Positions 1-8,660 are shown, numbered from the stretch's first letter. The stretch is 64,000 nt of DNA from Anaerolineae bacterium (GCA_015490995.1 WFWT01000112.1:1-64000), one strand, 5' to 3'. A program made the numbers and translations. The notes: generated by a model from the letters alone, not told the origin.

Positions 1-2
1 CA

Positions 3-1070
3 ACGACAACGCCCACCCCGACCTTTACCCCTACTCCAACCCCGGGCCCCACTCGACCGCCGACCCCAACCCCTACGCCTACGCCTAGCATACCCTCTTC
101 TCCTACTCCATCTCCTACACCACCTCCACTCATCGACGTTGTGTTAATCCCAGGCCTGGAACGGGCAAACGGTGTGGCAGTTGACCCAGGCTTAGGACGT
201 ATCTTCGTAGTCAGCGCTGCTAATCAGAAGGTATTCGCCCTGAACGCACTAACTCACGATGTGGAAGGAAGTGTGTCTGTGTGCGCTCAGCCCTTCGGCA
301 TCGCCGTAAACCAGGTGACCCAGAAAGTTTACGTGGCATGCTTTGGCTCCGGCGAGGTGGCTGTGATTGACGGAGCTCAACTGCAACTGGTGAAGACCAT
401 CAACGTCGGGAGCGAACCATCCTGGATAGCCCTAGACCCCACCCGCAATCGTATCTACGTTACCTTGCACGGCAACGATTCCTTGGCTATTATCGACGGC
501 CGCACAGATGAGCTGGCCCTACGTCTGAAAACCGGAGGCAGTGGGACATGGGGCCTGGCGTTTAACCCCATACTGAACCGACTCTACATTGGCCACCGTA
601 ATTCCCTCTCCGTGACTACTCTGGATTTGACCACCCTGAACATCCTATGGTCTCAAACTATCTTCCCCTTCCCCGACGGAGCCCCGTATAGCTTGGCTTT
701 GGACACTGCCCGCCAACGCTTATACATCGTGGGAGGAGCTAACGTGGCCCAGGTCAGCGTTTGGGAAGTAAAGGAGGAGAGTTTAGGCCTCCTGGCACGC
801 ATACCGGTAGGTGTAGGTGGCCCTGACGGTGGAGGAGGCCTGGTGGTCAACCCTGCGACGGGCAACGTCTTCGTTAGCAACTCGGCAGATAACACCGTTT
901 CGGTTATCGATGGGGATACACTACGGGTGGTACACACGATTACCACAGCCCGCGATCCCTTTGCGATGGCCGTTAACCCTTCCCGCTACTTGGTATATGT
1001 AGCTCACCGGCAAGGGAATGTCCTCTCTTATATCGGGGACGTATACTGGTTATGGCGCCGGCCCCGCTAA
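3..1070 (+). CDS. YVTN-type beta-propeller protein, 5' end outside window
   Basis: The reading frame is open from the window edge, so the true start lies upstream. The first ~45 codons encode a Thr/Pro-rich linker typical of surface-anchored Chloroflexota proteins. The remaining ~310 residues are imperfect repeats of about 40-45 residues with the YVTN pattern: short strands such as RIYVTLHGND, KVYVACFGSG and VFVSNSADN, each followed by a VIDG-like turn. That makes a roughly seven-bladed propeller. It is probably extracytoplasmic. Proteins of this kind bind ligands or partners and no enzymatic residues are visible. The C-terminus ends soon after the last blade in a short Trp/Arg-rich tail. A GTG at 141 lies inside the linker and is unlikely to be the start. 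The fold call is secure; the role is unknown. Confidence 0.8.
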   Translation, partial: TTTPTPTFTPTPTPGPTRPPTPTPTPTPSIPSSPTPSPTPPPLIDVVLIPGLERANGVAVDPGLGRIFVVSAANQKVFALNALTHDVEGSVSVCAQPFGIAVNQVTQKVYVACFGSGEVAVIDGAQLQLVKTINVGSEPSWIALDPTRNRIYVTLHGNDSLAIIDGRTDELALRLKTGGSGTWGLAFNPILNRLYIGHRNSLSVTTLDLTTLNILWSQTIFPFPDGAPYSLALDTARQRLYIVGGANVAQVSVWEVKEESLGLLARIPVGVGGPDGGGGLVVNPATGNVFVSNSADNTVSVIDGDTLRVVHTITTARDPFAMAVNPSRYLVYVAHRQGNVLSYIGDVYWLWRRPR

Positions 1071-1254
1071 CAATTTTTACGCATCCACCAAACCCTCGCT
1101 CAAAGTCTCAGCCATAGATGTCTGCGCGCTGGCTCATTCCTGGAAAATGCGCGATCATTACCCACACTATGGTACCCCGTTATCCCAGGGCGTGCGTGAT
1201 CCGCCGACAAAGAGCATGGCACCAAAGCCTTGGATGTTAAGGAGGCAAGCTTTC

Positions 1255-2073
1255 ATGGCCCCACGCGAGGTTCTGGTTATCAAAATCGGCGGGGGAAAAG
1301 ATTTAAACCACGATGCCATTGCCAGGGATATAGCGGATTTCTGGCAAGCGGGATATCGTTTGGTCATTGTTCACGGCGGGGCGGAACTAACTAACGAGAT
1401 CGCCACTCAACTAGGACATCCCCCCCAATTCATCACCTCACCTTCGGGCCATACCAGCCGGCGTACCGACCGGAAAACCCTGGAAATTTTCGAAATGGTC
1501 TACTGCGGGCTGCTCAACAAGGGATGGGTAGAACGACTTCAAAGGTTGGGCATCAATGCCGTTGGGCTCAGCGGACTCGACGGTCGACTGTGGGAAGGCA
1601 AGCGCAAAAAGGCTATCAAAGCGCTGATCAACGGCCGACGTATGTTAATTCGTGACGATTACACCGGCACTGTAGAACAGGTCAACACCTCTTTGCTGCA
1701 GTCCTTGTTGAGCGCGGGGTATCTGCCGGTACTCACTCCACCAGCCATCTCCTACGAAAACGAGGCCATCAACGTGGATGGTGACAGAGCTGCTGCCCAG
1801 ACTGCCATTGCCCTGAGCGCGCGAGCCTTGATCATTCTCACCTCGGTGCCTGGCCTCTTGCGCGCCTTTCCGGATGAGCGCACTCTCATTCCCAGCATTC
1901 CGGCCCACGAGGTAGAAGAATACTTGAGCGTCGCCCAAGGACGAATGAAGAAAAAGGTGCTCGCCGCGGCAGAAGCGGTCAAAGCAGGAGTGTCTCAAGT
2001 GATTTTCGCGGACGGACGGGTCCATAACCCCATCCAACGGGCACTGGCCGGCGAAGGCACAGTAATTCAGTAA
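1255..2073 (+). CDS. lysZ: [LysW]-aminoadipate/glutamate kinase LysZ
   Basis: Amino-acid kinase of the LysW-carrier alpha-aminoadipate route. It phosphorylates the side-chain carboxylate of aminoadipate (or glutamate) held on LysW. The N-terminal KIGGG nucleotide loop, the HGGAE motif, an NKG segment, the GLSGLDG stretch and the NVDGDRAA motif are typical of the ArgB/LysZ family; 272 residues is normal length. The start is ATG 1255, with GGAGG at 1241-1245. An in-frame extension back to 1018 overlaps the previous gene and has no family similarity. The carrier lysW and the ligase lysX lie about 40 kb away in this window, and lysY/J/K are not here. The specificity between lysine and arginine branches cannot be settled from sequence alone. 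The 3' end overlaps convergent mutY by 7 bp. Confidence 0.88.
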   Translation: MAPREVLVIKIGGGKDLNHDAIARDIADFWQAGYRLVIVHGGAELTNEIATQLGHPPQFITSPSGHTSRRTDRKTLEIFEMVYCGLLNKGWVERLQRLGINAVGLSGLDGRLWEGKRKKAIKALINGRRMLIRDDYTGTVEQVNTSLLQSLLSAGYLPVLTPPAISYENEAINVDGDRAAAQTAIALSARALIILTSVPGLLRAFPDERTLIPSIPAHEVEEYLSVAQGRMKKKVLAAAEAVKAGVSQVIFADGRVHNPIQRALAGEGTVIQ

Positions 2074-3200
2074 GTAGTATCCCCATCACGCCTAACACCA
2101 AAGGGATTCACCCATCCCGTCTGGGCAAGCAAATCCACGATCTTTGTATCGGCTCGGGATAGCGGGTAACGTGCAATCTCCGCGGGCTCCACCCAGTGGA
2201 AGGTCGCAACTCCCAGTGGTACCGGTTCGCCCGCTACAATACGACAATGAAACGCGTGCAGGGTAATGCGGAAATGGGAATACGCGTGCCGGATCACCCC
2301 CACCGCAGGCCCTACTTCCACCTGTATGCCTAATTCTTCCCGAAGCTCCCGCTCCAAACATCCGGCCAAACTCTCGCCGGGCTCTACCTTACCGCCAGGG
2401 AACTCCCACAACCCACCCAGCATGACATCGGCCGGCCGCTGAGCCAGCAAAATCCGACCCTCTGCATTCCAAATAACCCCGGCCGTCACCGTATAATGCG
2501 GGATCGGCCGTCGAGGCGACCGGACGGGCAATACCTCCTCTCGTCCCGTTGCGTGGGCCACGCATATCTCCGCTAACGGGCACACCGTGCATTGCGGCGC
2601 GCGGGGAGTACATACCTCCCGCCCTAAATCCATCAACGCCTCATTGATGTCCCGGGCTTGGCCAGGAATAAGAATAGCACGCGCCAGCTCCCATAACTGT
2701 CGCTCTACCGTCGCCCGTCGGGGATCGCCCTCAACGCCAAACACACGGCTCAGGACTCGCCGTGCATTACCGTCCAATATGGGCTCATCTTTTCCGTACG
2801 CGAGACTTAGAATGGCCCCTGCCGTATAGGGACCAATGCCAGGCAGCGCGAGCAACGCTTCTCTGTCGGCCGGAATGCGTCCACCGTGATCACGGAGGAT
2901 AATCTGCGCAGCTTGATGCAAGTGGCGTGCGCGAGCATAATACCCCAGCCCTTCCCAAACCTTCAACACCTCGTCCAAAGAAGCACGTGCTAACGCTTCC
3001 ACCGTGGGAAAACGCTCCAGCCACCGTTGAAGATAGGGAATCACCGTCTGGATCTGCGTCTGCTGGAGCATGGTTTCAGAAACCCAGACCACATAAGGAT
3101 CTCGATTGACGCGCCAAGGAAATGGGCGCGCGTGCTGATGTCCCCACGTCAGCAACCGACGACCGACATCAACAGGCGGTGGCTTCTTCACTTCCTTCAT
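2067..3200 (-). CDS. mutY: A/G-specific adenine glycosylase MutY with NUDIX domain
   Basis: Removes adenine mispaired with 8-oxoguanine. Residues ~10-215 are the helix-hairpin-helix glycosylase: ETMLQQTQ carries the catalytic Glu, LPGIGPYTAG is the HhH loop, and LDGNARRV carries the conserved Asp. The 4Fe-4S ligands follow the classic C-x6-C-x2-C-x5-C spacing (CTPRAPQC, CTVC, CPLAEIC). A C-terminal NUDIX-like domain (~235-365) holds a Nudix-box-like stretch (GGKVEPGES ... REELG) and recognises 8-oxoG. The length of 377 residues is normal. The start codon overlaps the stop of the upstream zinc-ribbon gene in an ATGA, so the two are co-transcribed and probably translationally coupled. The 3' end overlaps lysZ convergently. 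Confidence 0.95.
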   Translation of the reverse strand: MKEVKKPPPVDVGRRLLTWGHQHARPFPWRVNRDPYVVWVSETMLQQTQIQTVIPYLQRWLERFPTVEALARASLDEVLKVWEGLGYYARARHLHQAAQIILRDHGGRIPADREALLALPGIGPYTAGAILSLAYGKDEPILDGNARRVLSRVFGVEGDPRRATVERQLWELARAILIPGQARDINEALMDLGREVCTPRAPQCTVCPLAEICVAHATGREEVLPVRSPRRPIPHYTVTAGVIWNAEGRILLAQRPADVMLGGLWEFPGGKVEPGESLAGCLERELREELGIQVEVGPAVGVIRHAYSHFRITLHAFHCRIVAGEPVPLGVATFHWVEPAEIARYPLSRADTKIVDLLAQTGWVNPFGVRRDGDTTY

Positions 3201-3406
3201 GGGCCCATTCGCAGGAATATGGGTAGAAAAAGGTTAAACAAGAAAAAGAGAAACAGAGCCACCCACGCCCACAGGGGCAATCCCCAATACACACGAGGTG
3301 TACGCCGGGATCGGCGTGGCTCAGGCTTAGGCAACGGGGTCTGGCATCGCCAACACACCACTTTATCATCTGGATTCCACGTGTTACAACTCGGGCACGT
3401 GGCCAT
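3197..3406 (-). CDS. Small zinc-ribbon membrane protein
   Basis: A 69-residue protein. The N-terminus has a CPSC...CWRC zinc ribbon (two CxxC pairs about 12 residues apart), then a basic Pro/Arg stretch. One transmembrane helix rich in Leu/Phe runs from about residue 45 to the C-terminus. The start at ATG 3406 is preceded by GGAGG with about 9 nt spacing; a longer in-frame extension has no such site. It is the first gene of a pair with mutY (ATGA overlap). It resembles zinc-ribbon membrane proteins of unknown function common in Chloroflexota. Topology suggests a cytoplasmic ribbon with a C-terminal anchor. I cannot assign a role. Confidence 0.7.
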   Translation of the reverse strand: MATCPSCNTWNPDDKVVCWRCQTPLPKPEPRRSRRTPRVYWGLPLWAWVALFLFFLFNLFLPIFLRMGP

Positions 3407-3452
3407 CCCCTGGCCCCTCCACATGCTTCGTATTGAGGCACTCACCACGTAT

Positions 3453-3482
3453 AGCATACCTGATAACCTGCTATCCCGCCAA
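3453..3482 (-). promoter_or_regulatory. Putative sigma-70 promoter for zinc-ribbon/mutY
   Basis: On the minus strand, TTGGCG (3477-3482) and TATGCT (3453-3458) are separated by 18 nt, each matching 4 of 6 consensus bases. The site is about 50 nt upstream of the zinc-ribbon start and back-to-back with the T-box promoter. Confidence 0.4.
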
Positions 3483-3512
3483 GCTCTCTCCTCTACTCCA
3501 CTCTCGATTCTT

Positions 3513-3541
3513 TTGACGAATCGCCACAAAACGGGTACACT
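3513..3541 (+). promoter_or_regulatory. Sigma-70 promoter driving the T-box/alaX/ileS transcript
   Basis: TTGACG (3513-3518) and TACACT (3536-3541) are separated by exactly 17 nt. Transcription would begin near 3548, just before the T-box stem I, which supports the assignment. Confidence 0.7.
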
Positions 3542-3557
3542 GAAACTACACGTGTGA

Positions 3558-3845
3558 CCATGTGAACGGCTGTGAAGGGAACGAGTACGCCGGAGGGACC
3601 TCTCAGCGAGCCTGGGATGGTGGAAGCCAGGTGAGGGAACCCGGCGGAAAATCCTCCTGGAGCTGCCGACCGAACGGGGTGTGTTCGTGAGATGCCCCTA
3701 GTAGACTCGGCCGGGGTCGTGGCCCGTTACCAGCCACGCGGGGGTGTTGGCCCCCGTTAGGAGTGGGTGACATGATGTCACCAAGCGGGATGGTACCGCG
3801 GGAGCCACCGCTCTCGTTCCCGAGGGGGATGAGGGCGGTTTTTTG
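3558..3845 (+). promoter_or_regulatory. T-box riboswitch, isoleucine (ATC specifier)
   Basis: A tRNA-sensing leader upstream of alaX-ileS. Stem I has the conserved GCGAGC ... GGTGGAAGCC apical elements (about 3605-3630). A specifier loop follows, reading GAAAATC then CTCCTGGAGC, so the specifier codon is ATC at 3651-3653, matching tRNA-Ile(GAU). The T-box proper, with the TGGTACCGCG core, lies at 3791-3800; its TGGT bulge pairs with the NCCA end of uncharged tRNA. A GC-rich intrinsic terminator follows directly. In the family model, uncharged tRNA-Ile stabilises the antiterminator and lets transcription continue. The layout indicates transcriptional attenuation, unlike the translational ileS T-boxes of many Actinobacteria. 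Confidence 0.92.
3808..3844 (+). terminator. Terminator arm of the T-box
   Basis: CCGCTCTCGTTCCC pairs with GGGGATGAGGGCGG around a short loop, with G-U pairs, and is followed by six T (3839-3844). The 5' arm lies immediately after the antiterminator core, as expected for mutually exclusive folds. Confidence 0.88.
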
Positions 3846-3892
3846 TTAGCCTTATATAGGCGTGCCTGTAGTCTATAAAGGGGGAGAATGTG

Positions 3893-4609
3893 ATGAGGAC
3901 CGCTCTGTTGTATCTAGAAGACAATTACCTGCGAGACTTCACGGCCACAGTGATCGCCGTGGACGAGGAACAGCGCCGCCTTGCTTTGGATCGCACCGCG
4001 TTCTATCCCGGCGGCGGTGGACAACCAGCAGATACTGGCATCCTTTTAATAGAGGAACACTCCCTACCTGTCACGCGCGTGAAGCGGGAAGGAGAACTGG
4101 TTTGGCATTGGGTAGAAGGCCCTCTCCCACGTGTGGGGACCACCCTTACCGGCCGTATCGACTGGGAACGGCGGTATCTCCTGATGCGCACCCATACCGC
4201 CCTGCACATCCTCAGCGCAGTAGTGTATCGTGATTACGGGGCGAAAGTGACCGGTGGCAACATGGAGCCCGGCCGCGGGCGCATGGACTTCGAATTTGCA
4301 CACCTGACCCGGGATCTCGTACAGGAGATCGAGGCCAAGGTAAACGCCGAAGTAGACGCTGCTCGTCCGGTCACCGTGCGCATCTTGCCTCGGGAGGAGG
4401 CATTCCAAATCCCAGACCTTATCCGCACCAAGATCAACTTGTTACCTCCGCACATCACCGAAGTGCGGGTGGTAGAGATCGTCGGGCTGGACCTTCAGGC
4501 CGACGGTGGCACCCACGTGGCAAACACTCGCGAGGTGGGCAAGGTAATCATTCCGGATTACAAGAGCAAAGGTAAAATTAACAAGCGCATCTACTTGGCC
4601 CTCGCTTGA
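3893..4609 (+). CDS. AlaX-like alanyl-tRNA editing protein
   Basis: A free-standing homologue of the AlaRS editing domain, which hydrolyses Ser-tRNA(Ala) or Gly-tRNA(Ala). The N-terminal beta-barrel part contains FYPGGGGQPADTG (residues ~38-49). The metal motif HxxxH is at His101/His105. The second half has the GGTHVANT motif with His208. The Cys normally at the first position of CGGTH is Asp204 here, so one canonical zinc ligand is changed. The size of 238 residues fits AlaX-M. ATG 3893 has GGGGGAG upstream; a GTG three bases earlier is also possible. It sits between the Ile T-box and ileS, so its expression follows isoleucine charging rather than alanine charging. Substrate is inferred from family. 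Confidence 0.85.
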   Translation: MRTALLYLEDNYLRDFTATVIAVDEEQRRLALDRTAFYPGGGGQPADTGILLIEEHSLPVTRVKREGELVWHWVEGPLPRVGTTLTGRIDWERRYLLMRTHTALHILSAVVYRDYGAKVTGGNMEPGRGRMDFEFAHLTRDLVQEIEAKVNAEVDAARPVTVRILPREEAFQIPDLIRTKINLLPPHITEVRVVEIVGLDLQADGGTHVANTREVGKVIIPDYKSKGKINKRIYLALA

Positions 4610-4673
4610 CCACAAAACATCAAACGCACATAAGACACATGCACAACGCGAACGAGTTAAGGAGGGAGTGGCG

Positions 4674-7600
4674 ATGGCGTTCAAAGAGGTGCGACCTTTT
4701 GTTCATTACCCTCAGCTAGAAGAAGAGATCCTAAAGTTCTGGCGAGAGGGCCGTATCTTCCAGAAAAGTCTAGAACAACGACAGGGCGCACCCCGGTTTG
4801 TCTTTTACGAAGGCCCCCCCACAGCAAACGGCAAACCAGGTGTGCATCATGTCTTGGCGCGGGTCTTTAAAGACCTATTCCCCCGTTACAAGACCATGCG
4901 CGGCTACTATGCCCTTCGCAAAGGCGGCTGGGACACACATGGCTTACCTGTAGAGCTGGAAGTGGAAAAAGAACTAGGCATCACCCATAAGCGAGAGATC
5001 GAAGCCTTCGGCATTGCCCGGTTTAATCAGCTGTGCAAAGAGTCCGTCTTCCGCTACATTGAGGACTGGCGTCGAATGACCGAGCGCATCGGCTTCTGGA
5101 TTGATATGGACAACGCATATGTCACTTACCATAACGAATACATTGAATCCATATGGTGGATCCTCCGACAATTCTGGGATCGGGGACTTCTGTACAAGGG
5201 TTATAAAGTGGTGCCTTACTGTCCACGGTGTGGTACTCCCCTCTCTTCCCACGAACAGCACTATCCAGGGGCGTTCAAAGAAGTGGACGATCCGTCAGTT
5301 TTCGTCAAGTTTAAGGTCCAAAACGAGGAAAATACCTACTTCCTGGTTTGGACCACCACCCCCTGGACGCTGCCGGGCAATGTCGCGCTAGCCGTCCACC
5401 CTGACGCGGAGTATGTAACTGTGGAACATCAAGGGGAACGCCTCATCCTGGCCCGTGCCCGGCTTTCAGTCTTGGATGGCCCATTTACAGAGGTAGCACA
5501 CCACAAAGGCCATGAGCTGGCTGGCATCCACTACGAGCCCCTTTTCCAATTTTTGCCCGTCGAACAGGATTACGCGTACGTGGTGACCGCGGACTTCGTA
5601 AGCCTTGAGGAGGGAACGGGCATTGTCCACATGGCCCCTGCTTTCGGTGCCGAGGACCTTGAGGTCGGTCAACAATACAATCTGCCCGTACTTATGACCG
5701 TCGCGCCGGACGGTACGTTCATCGAAGCGGTCACCCCCTGGAAAGGTATGTGGGTCAAAGAGGCGGACCCTCACATCATAGATAATCTACGCGCGCGGGG
5801 CCTCCTGTACAAGGCCGAAACATATCGCCATAATTACCCACACTGTTGGCGGTGCGGTACCCCACTGCTCTATTATGCCCGCGATTCGTGGTTCATTCGC
5901 GTAAGCGCCTTTCGCCAACAATTGCTCGAAGCCAACGAAAAAATTTACTGGGTGCCTGAACATATCAAGAAAGGACGCTTCGGAAAATGGTTGGAAAATG
6001 CCCAGGACTGGGCCTTGAGCCGCGAACGTTATTGGGGTACTCCACTGCCCATTTGGGAGTGTGTCAACTCTGCATGTGGGCATCAGGAATGTATTGGCTC
6101 CATCGCAGAACTGAGCGAAAAGGTGGGACGAGATTTAAGCGACTTGGACTTGCACCGCCCTTACGTGGACGAGGTGACGTATCCCTGCCCCCGCTGTGGT
6201 CATACCATGCAACGGGTTAAGGATCTCATCGATGTGTGGTTCGATTCAGGCGCTATGCCGGTAGCCCAATGGCATTATCCCTTCGAGAATCGCGAGCTGT
6301 TCGAAGAACAATTCCCGGCAGATTTTATCTGTGAAGCGGTGGACCAAACTCGGGGATGGTTCTATTCCTTACACGTGGAAAGTACTCTGCTCTTCAATGA
6401 ACCGTGCTTCCTCAACGTTATTTGCCTGGGGCTCATCCTGGACGAACACGGCGAAAAGATGAGCAAATCCCGAGGCAATGTAGTGGACCCCTGGGATGTG
6501 CTGAACGTCCACGGTGCAGACGCCACACGATGGTATATGTATACCGCGACCCCACCTGGTAACGCGCGGCGTTTCTCGGTGAACCTGGTGGGCGAAGTAG
6601 TTCGCAAATTCCTTAACACCCTGTGGAATTCGTACGCGTTCTTTATCACCTACGCTAACGCGTCTCGGTGGACACCTTCCCCGGCATTGGTTGCTGCGCT
6701 GGTTGGTTCGGACTCCACCGCCCGTCCGGAGCGTAGCCCCCATCCCTTAGACCGATGGGTCTTAGCCGAATTGCACGCGCTAGTACGAGATGTCACCGCG
6801 GGGCTTGACCGTTATGATGTCACCAACACGGGAAGGGCCATCGAAGCATTTGTGGACGCGCTCAGTAACTGGTACATTCGACGAAGTCGGCGTCGCTTCT
6901 GGGAAGGAGAGCCGGAAGCCTTTGCCACCCTATATGAGGTGTTGGTAACCCTGACCAAAATATTGGCCCCGTATATCCCCTTCCTCACCGAGGCCATGTG
7001 GCAAAATCTGGTGCGTTCCGTCGCGCCGGATGCAGCCGAAAGTGTGCACTTGGCCCATTGGCCGCCATACGAAGCGGCACTGATCGACGACGAACTGCGG
7101 GCAGATGTGGCACTGGCTCGTGCCATTGTCAGTGCAGGCCACGCGGCCCGACAGAGTGCGGGGCTCAAAGTGCGTCAGCCCCTACGTCGCGTGGTCATAC
7201 GCCTGCGTCAGCCGGCAGAACGAGAACGTTTAGCTCGGGTAGCAGACCAAATCATTGACGAGTTGAACGTCAAGGAATGGGCCATAGCGGACACGGTTGA
7301 AGAACTGGCTGAGGTTAAAATCCACCCCCTGCCCAAACAGCTGGGCCAAAAGTACAAAGCACTCTTCCCAAAGATCCGGGACGCCCTTGCCCGCATGGAT
7401 CAGCTCGACCTGGCACGGCGTTTCCGGGCCGGTGAAAGTGTGGCAGTAGAAGTGGATGGGCAGACCGTCGAGATTCTGCCCGATGAGGTCGAAGTTCGGA
7501 TCACCCCGCGTGAGGGGTATGCTGTAGCGGAAAGTGGCGGTTATATGGTGGCAGTAACTACGGAACTGGACGAAGCGCTGCAGGTAGAAGGCATGGCCAG

Positions 7601-7856
7601 AGAGCTGGTCCGGCGGGTGCAAAACCTGCGTAAACAAGCTGATCTGCACGTGACTGACCGTATCCGCCTGTATGTCCAAGGTGGTCACAACGTACGCCGA
7701 GTGCTGGAACAGTGGGGTAACTACGTACAGGAGGAAACGTTGGCCCTGGAGGTAAACGACTCCGTACCGGAAGGTGTCCCGCGCGATACGTTCAAGTTAA
7801 ACGGCGAGGAAGTGACCATCGGGCTCGAACGCCTATCAAGCCCCACCAACACCTGA
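4674..7856 (+). CDS. ileS: Isoleucyl-tRNA synthetase, type 2 (IleRS2)
   Basis: Charges tRNA-Ile. The protein is 1060 residues and is of the eukaryote/archaea-like type 2 by its overall sequence and its C-terminal region. The class I signature at residues 56-59 reads GVHH in place of HIGH. The KMSKS loop is intact (EKMSKSRGN). Cys pairs CPRCG (catalytic core insert) and CWRCG suggest zinc binding. The editing-domain TTTPWTLPGN stretch and the WFDSG motif are present. ATG 4674 follows AAGGAGGG at 4659-4666; an upstream GTG at 4668 overlaps that site. It is the distal gene of the T-box operon, which matches the ATC specifier. The altered HIGH motif is discussed in the findings. Confidence 0.96.
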   Translation: MAFKEVRPFVHYPQLEEEILKFWREGRIFQKSLEQRQGAPRFVFYEGPPTANGKPGVHHVLARVFKDLFPRYKTMRGYYALRKGGWDTHGLPVELEVEKELGITHKREIEAFGIARFNQLCKESVFRYIEDWRRMTERIGFWIDMDNAYVTYHNEYIESIWWILRQFWDRGLLYKGYKVVPYCPRCGTPLSSHEQHYPGAFKEVDDPSVFVKFKVQNEENTYFLVWTTTPWTLPGNVALAVHPDAEYVTVEHQGERLILARARLSVLDGPFTEVAHHKGHELAGIHYEPLFQFLPVEQDYAYVVTADFVSLEEGTGIVHMAPAFGAEDLEVGQQYNLPVLMTVAPDGTFIEAVTPWKGMWVKEADPHIIDNLRARGLLYKAETYRHNYPHCWRCGTPLLYYARDSWFIRVSAFRQQLLEANEKIYWVPEHIKKGRFGKWLENAQDWALSRERYWGTPLPIWECVNSACGHQECIGSIAELSEKVGRDLSDLDLHRPYVDEVTYPCPRCGHTMQRVKDLIDVWFDSGAMPVAQWHYPFENRELFEEQFPADFICEAVDQTRGWFYSLHVESTLLFNEPCFLNVICLGLILDEHGEKMSKSRGNVVDPWDVLNVHGADATRWYMYTATPPGNARRFSVNLVGEVVRKFLNTLWNSYAFFITYANASRWTPSPALVAALVGSDSTARPERSPHPLDRWVLAELHALVRDVTAGLDRYDVTNTGRAIEAFVDALSNWYIRRSRRRFWEGEPEAFATLYEVLVTLTKILAPYIPFLTEAMWQNLVRSVAPDAAESVHLAHWPPYEAALIDDELRADVALARAIVSAGHAARQSAGLKVRQPLRRVVIRLRQPAERERLARVADQIIDELNVKEWAIADTVEELAEVKIHPLPKQLGQKYKALFPKIRDALARMDQLDLARRFRAGESVAVEVDGQTVEILPDEVEVRITPREGYAVAESGGYMVAVTTELDEALQVEGMARELVRRVQNLRKQADLHVTDRIRLYVQGGHNVRRVLEQWGNYVQEETLALEVNDSVPEGVPRDTFKLNGEEVTIGLERLSSPTNT

Positions 7857-7863
7857 GTCCTCC

Positions 7864-7895
7864 GGGCGGGCTGCCTGGAAGGCGGCAGCCCGCCC
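7864..7895. terminator. Bidirectional GC-rich hairpin between convergent genes
   Basis: GGGCGGGCTGCC (7864-7875) is perfectly complementary to GGCAGCCCGCCC (7884-7895), with an 8-nt loop. It sits between the convergent ends of ileS and the PI3/4-kinase-like gene. The T-run is weak on both sides. Confidence 0.7.
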
Positions 7896-7907
7896 ATAAT
7901 TACCCCC

Positions 7908-8660
7908 CTACACTAACGGCCATGGAACCACCCGGCCGGGACCGGGTTGGGGGAAAACTCGAGTCTCCAAAAGGTGACGTACCCGCTTGCGTAGAGCAAT
8001 AATCTCTTCGGTAGTCAGCAGAGTGGCCAATTGTCGCACCAATTCAGTGTGGGGACGAAGGGCATCGGCCAGAACCTCAATCCGCTCCAGTATCGTTTCG
8101 GGGATGGGCTCACCGGCAAAGTCCCAGATAACCGTACGCAACTTGGGTTCCGCGTGGAAGGTAATGCCGTGATCGATGGCCCATATGTGATCTCGAGCAT
8201 CGCGCAGGACGTGACCGGCCTTCCGATCCGCGTTGTTGGTAATAAGGTCGAACGCAGCCACTCGTCGAAACTGATCGGCAAACTGTTCCCTCAAAGTAAA
8301 GTACGTTTCGTCCGGGTCTGCTGGAATGAACAGTTGGACCACCCCAAAGCCATGCGGGCCTTCCCGTAACACAGTCGGTGGTACCAGGGACCAACCCAGA
8401 ACTTCGCTGATTAAATAAGCCGCATATTCCCGCAAACAGAGCGTCCCGTGCGGGAAGTCCCAAAGGGGTGTCTCACCGGCTCGCGGCTTATAAATGACTA
8501 AACCGGCCAGGCCTTCCCCCTCGGCCTGAGCCAGAAAGGTCGCGTTCGACCCCCATGGGATCATCCCCAATACCTGCAGTCGGCCATGACGGAGGAAGGA
8601 TAACACCACCTCACGCGGCAAGTAGGGGTCTACCGTTGGCCAGCGCTCCCCAACACTCAT
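7908..8660 (-). CDS. SCO1664-family PI3/4-kinase-like protein
   Basis: A 250-residue protein resembling the actinobacterial SCO1664 family, distantly related to phosphatidylinositol 3/4-kinase/HipA-type folds. Visible features are a Lys in the VIYKPRAGE segment (likely nucleotide contact), a catalytic-loop-like FDLITNNADRKAGHV stretch with Asp/Asn/Asp, and AIDHGITF, a likely metal-binding Asp motif. No substrate is known. It is the last gene of a three-gene set with a DUF3090 protein and a histidine phosphatase, the same trio as in mycobacteria and streptomycetes. The start is uncertain: ATG 8660 leaves a 56-bp gap to DUF3090; ATG 8690 or further upstream is possible. Confidence 0.72.
   Translation of the reverse strand: MSVGERWPTVDPYLPREVVLSFLRHGRLQVLGMIPWGSNATFLAQAEGEGLAGLVIYKPRAGETPLWDFPHGTLCLREYAAYLISEVLGWSLVPPTVLREGPHGFGVVQLFIPADPDETYFTLREQFADQFRRVAAFDLITNNADRKAGHVLRDARDHIWAIDHGITFHAEPKLRTVIWDFAGEPIPETILERIEVLADALRPHTELVRQLATLLTTEEIIALRKRVRHLLETRVFPQPGPGRVVPWPLV

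Noticed and set aside
1..120. ACC/CCT-rich tract as a tandem repeat or array
   Set aside because: It translates in frame to a Thr-Pro linker of the propeller protein and has no spacer structure; the similar tract at 20690-20800 is likewise a protein linker.
653..946. Antisense frame inside the beta-propeller gene
   Set aside because: Composition mirrors the coding strand and no ribosome binding site or family pattern is seen.
1018..1254. In-frame N-terminal extension of lysZ back to 1018
   Set aside because: It overlaps the propeller gene, lacks family similarity and ATG 1255 has a good ribosome binding site.
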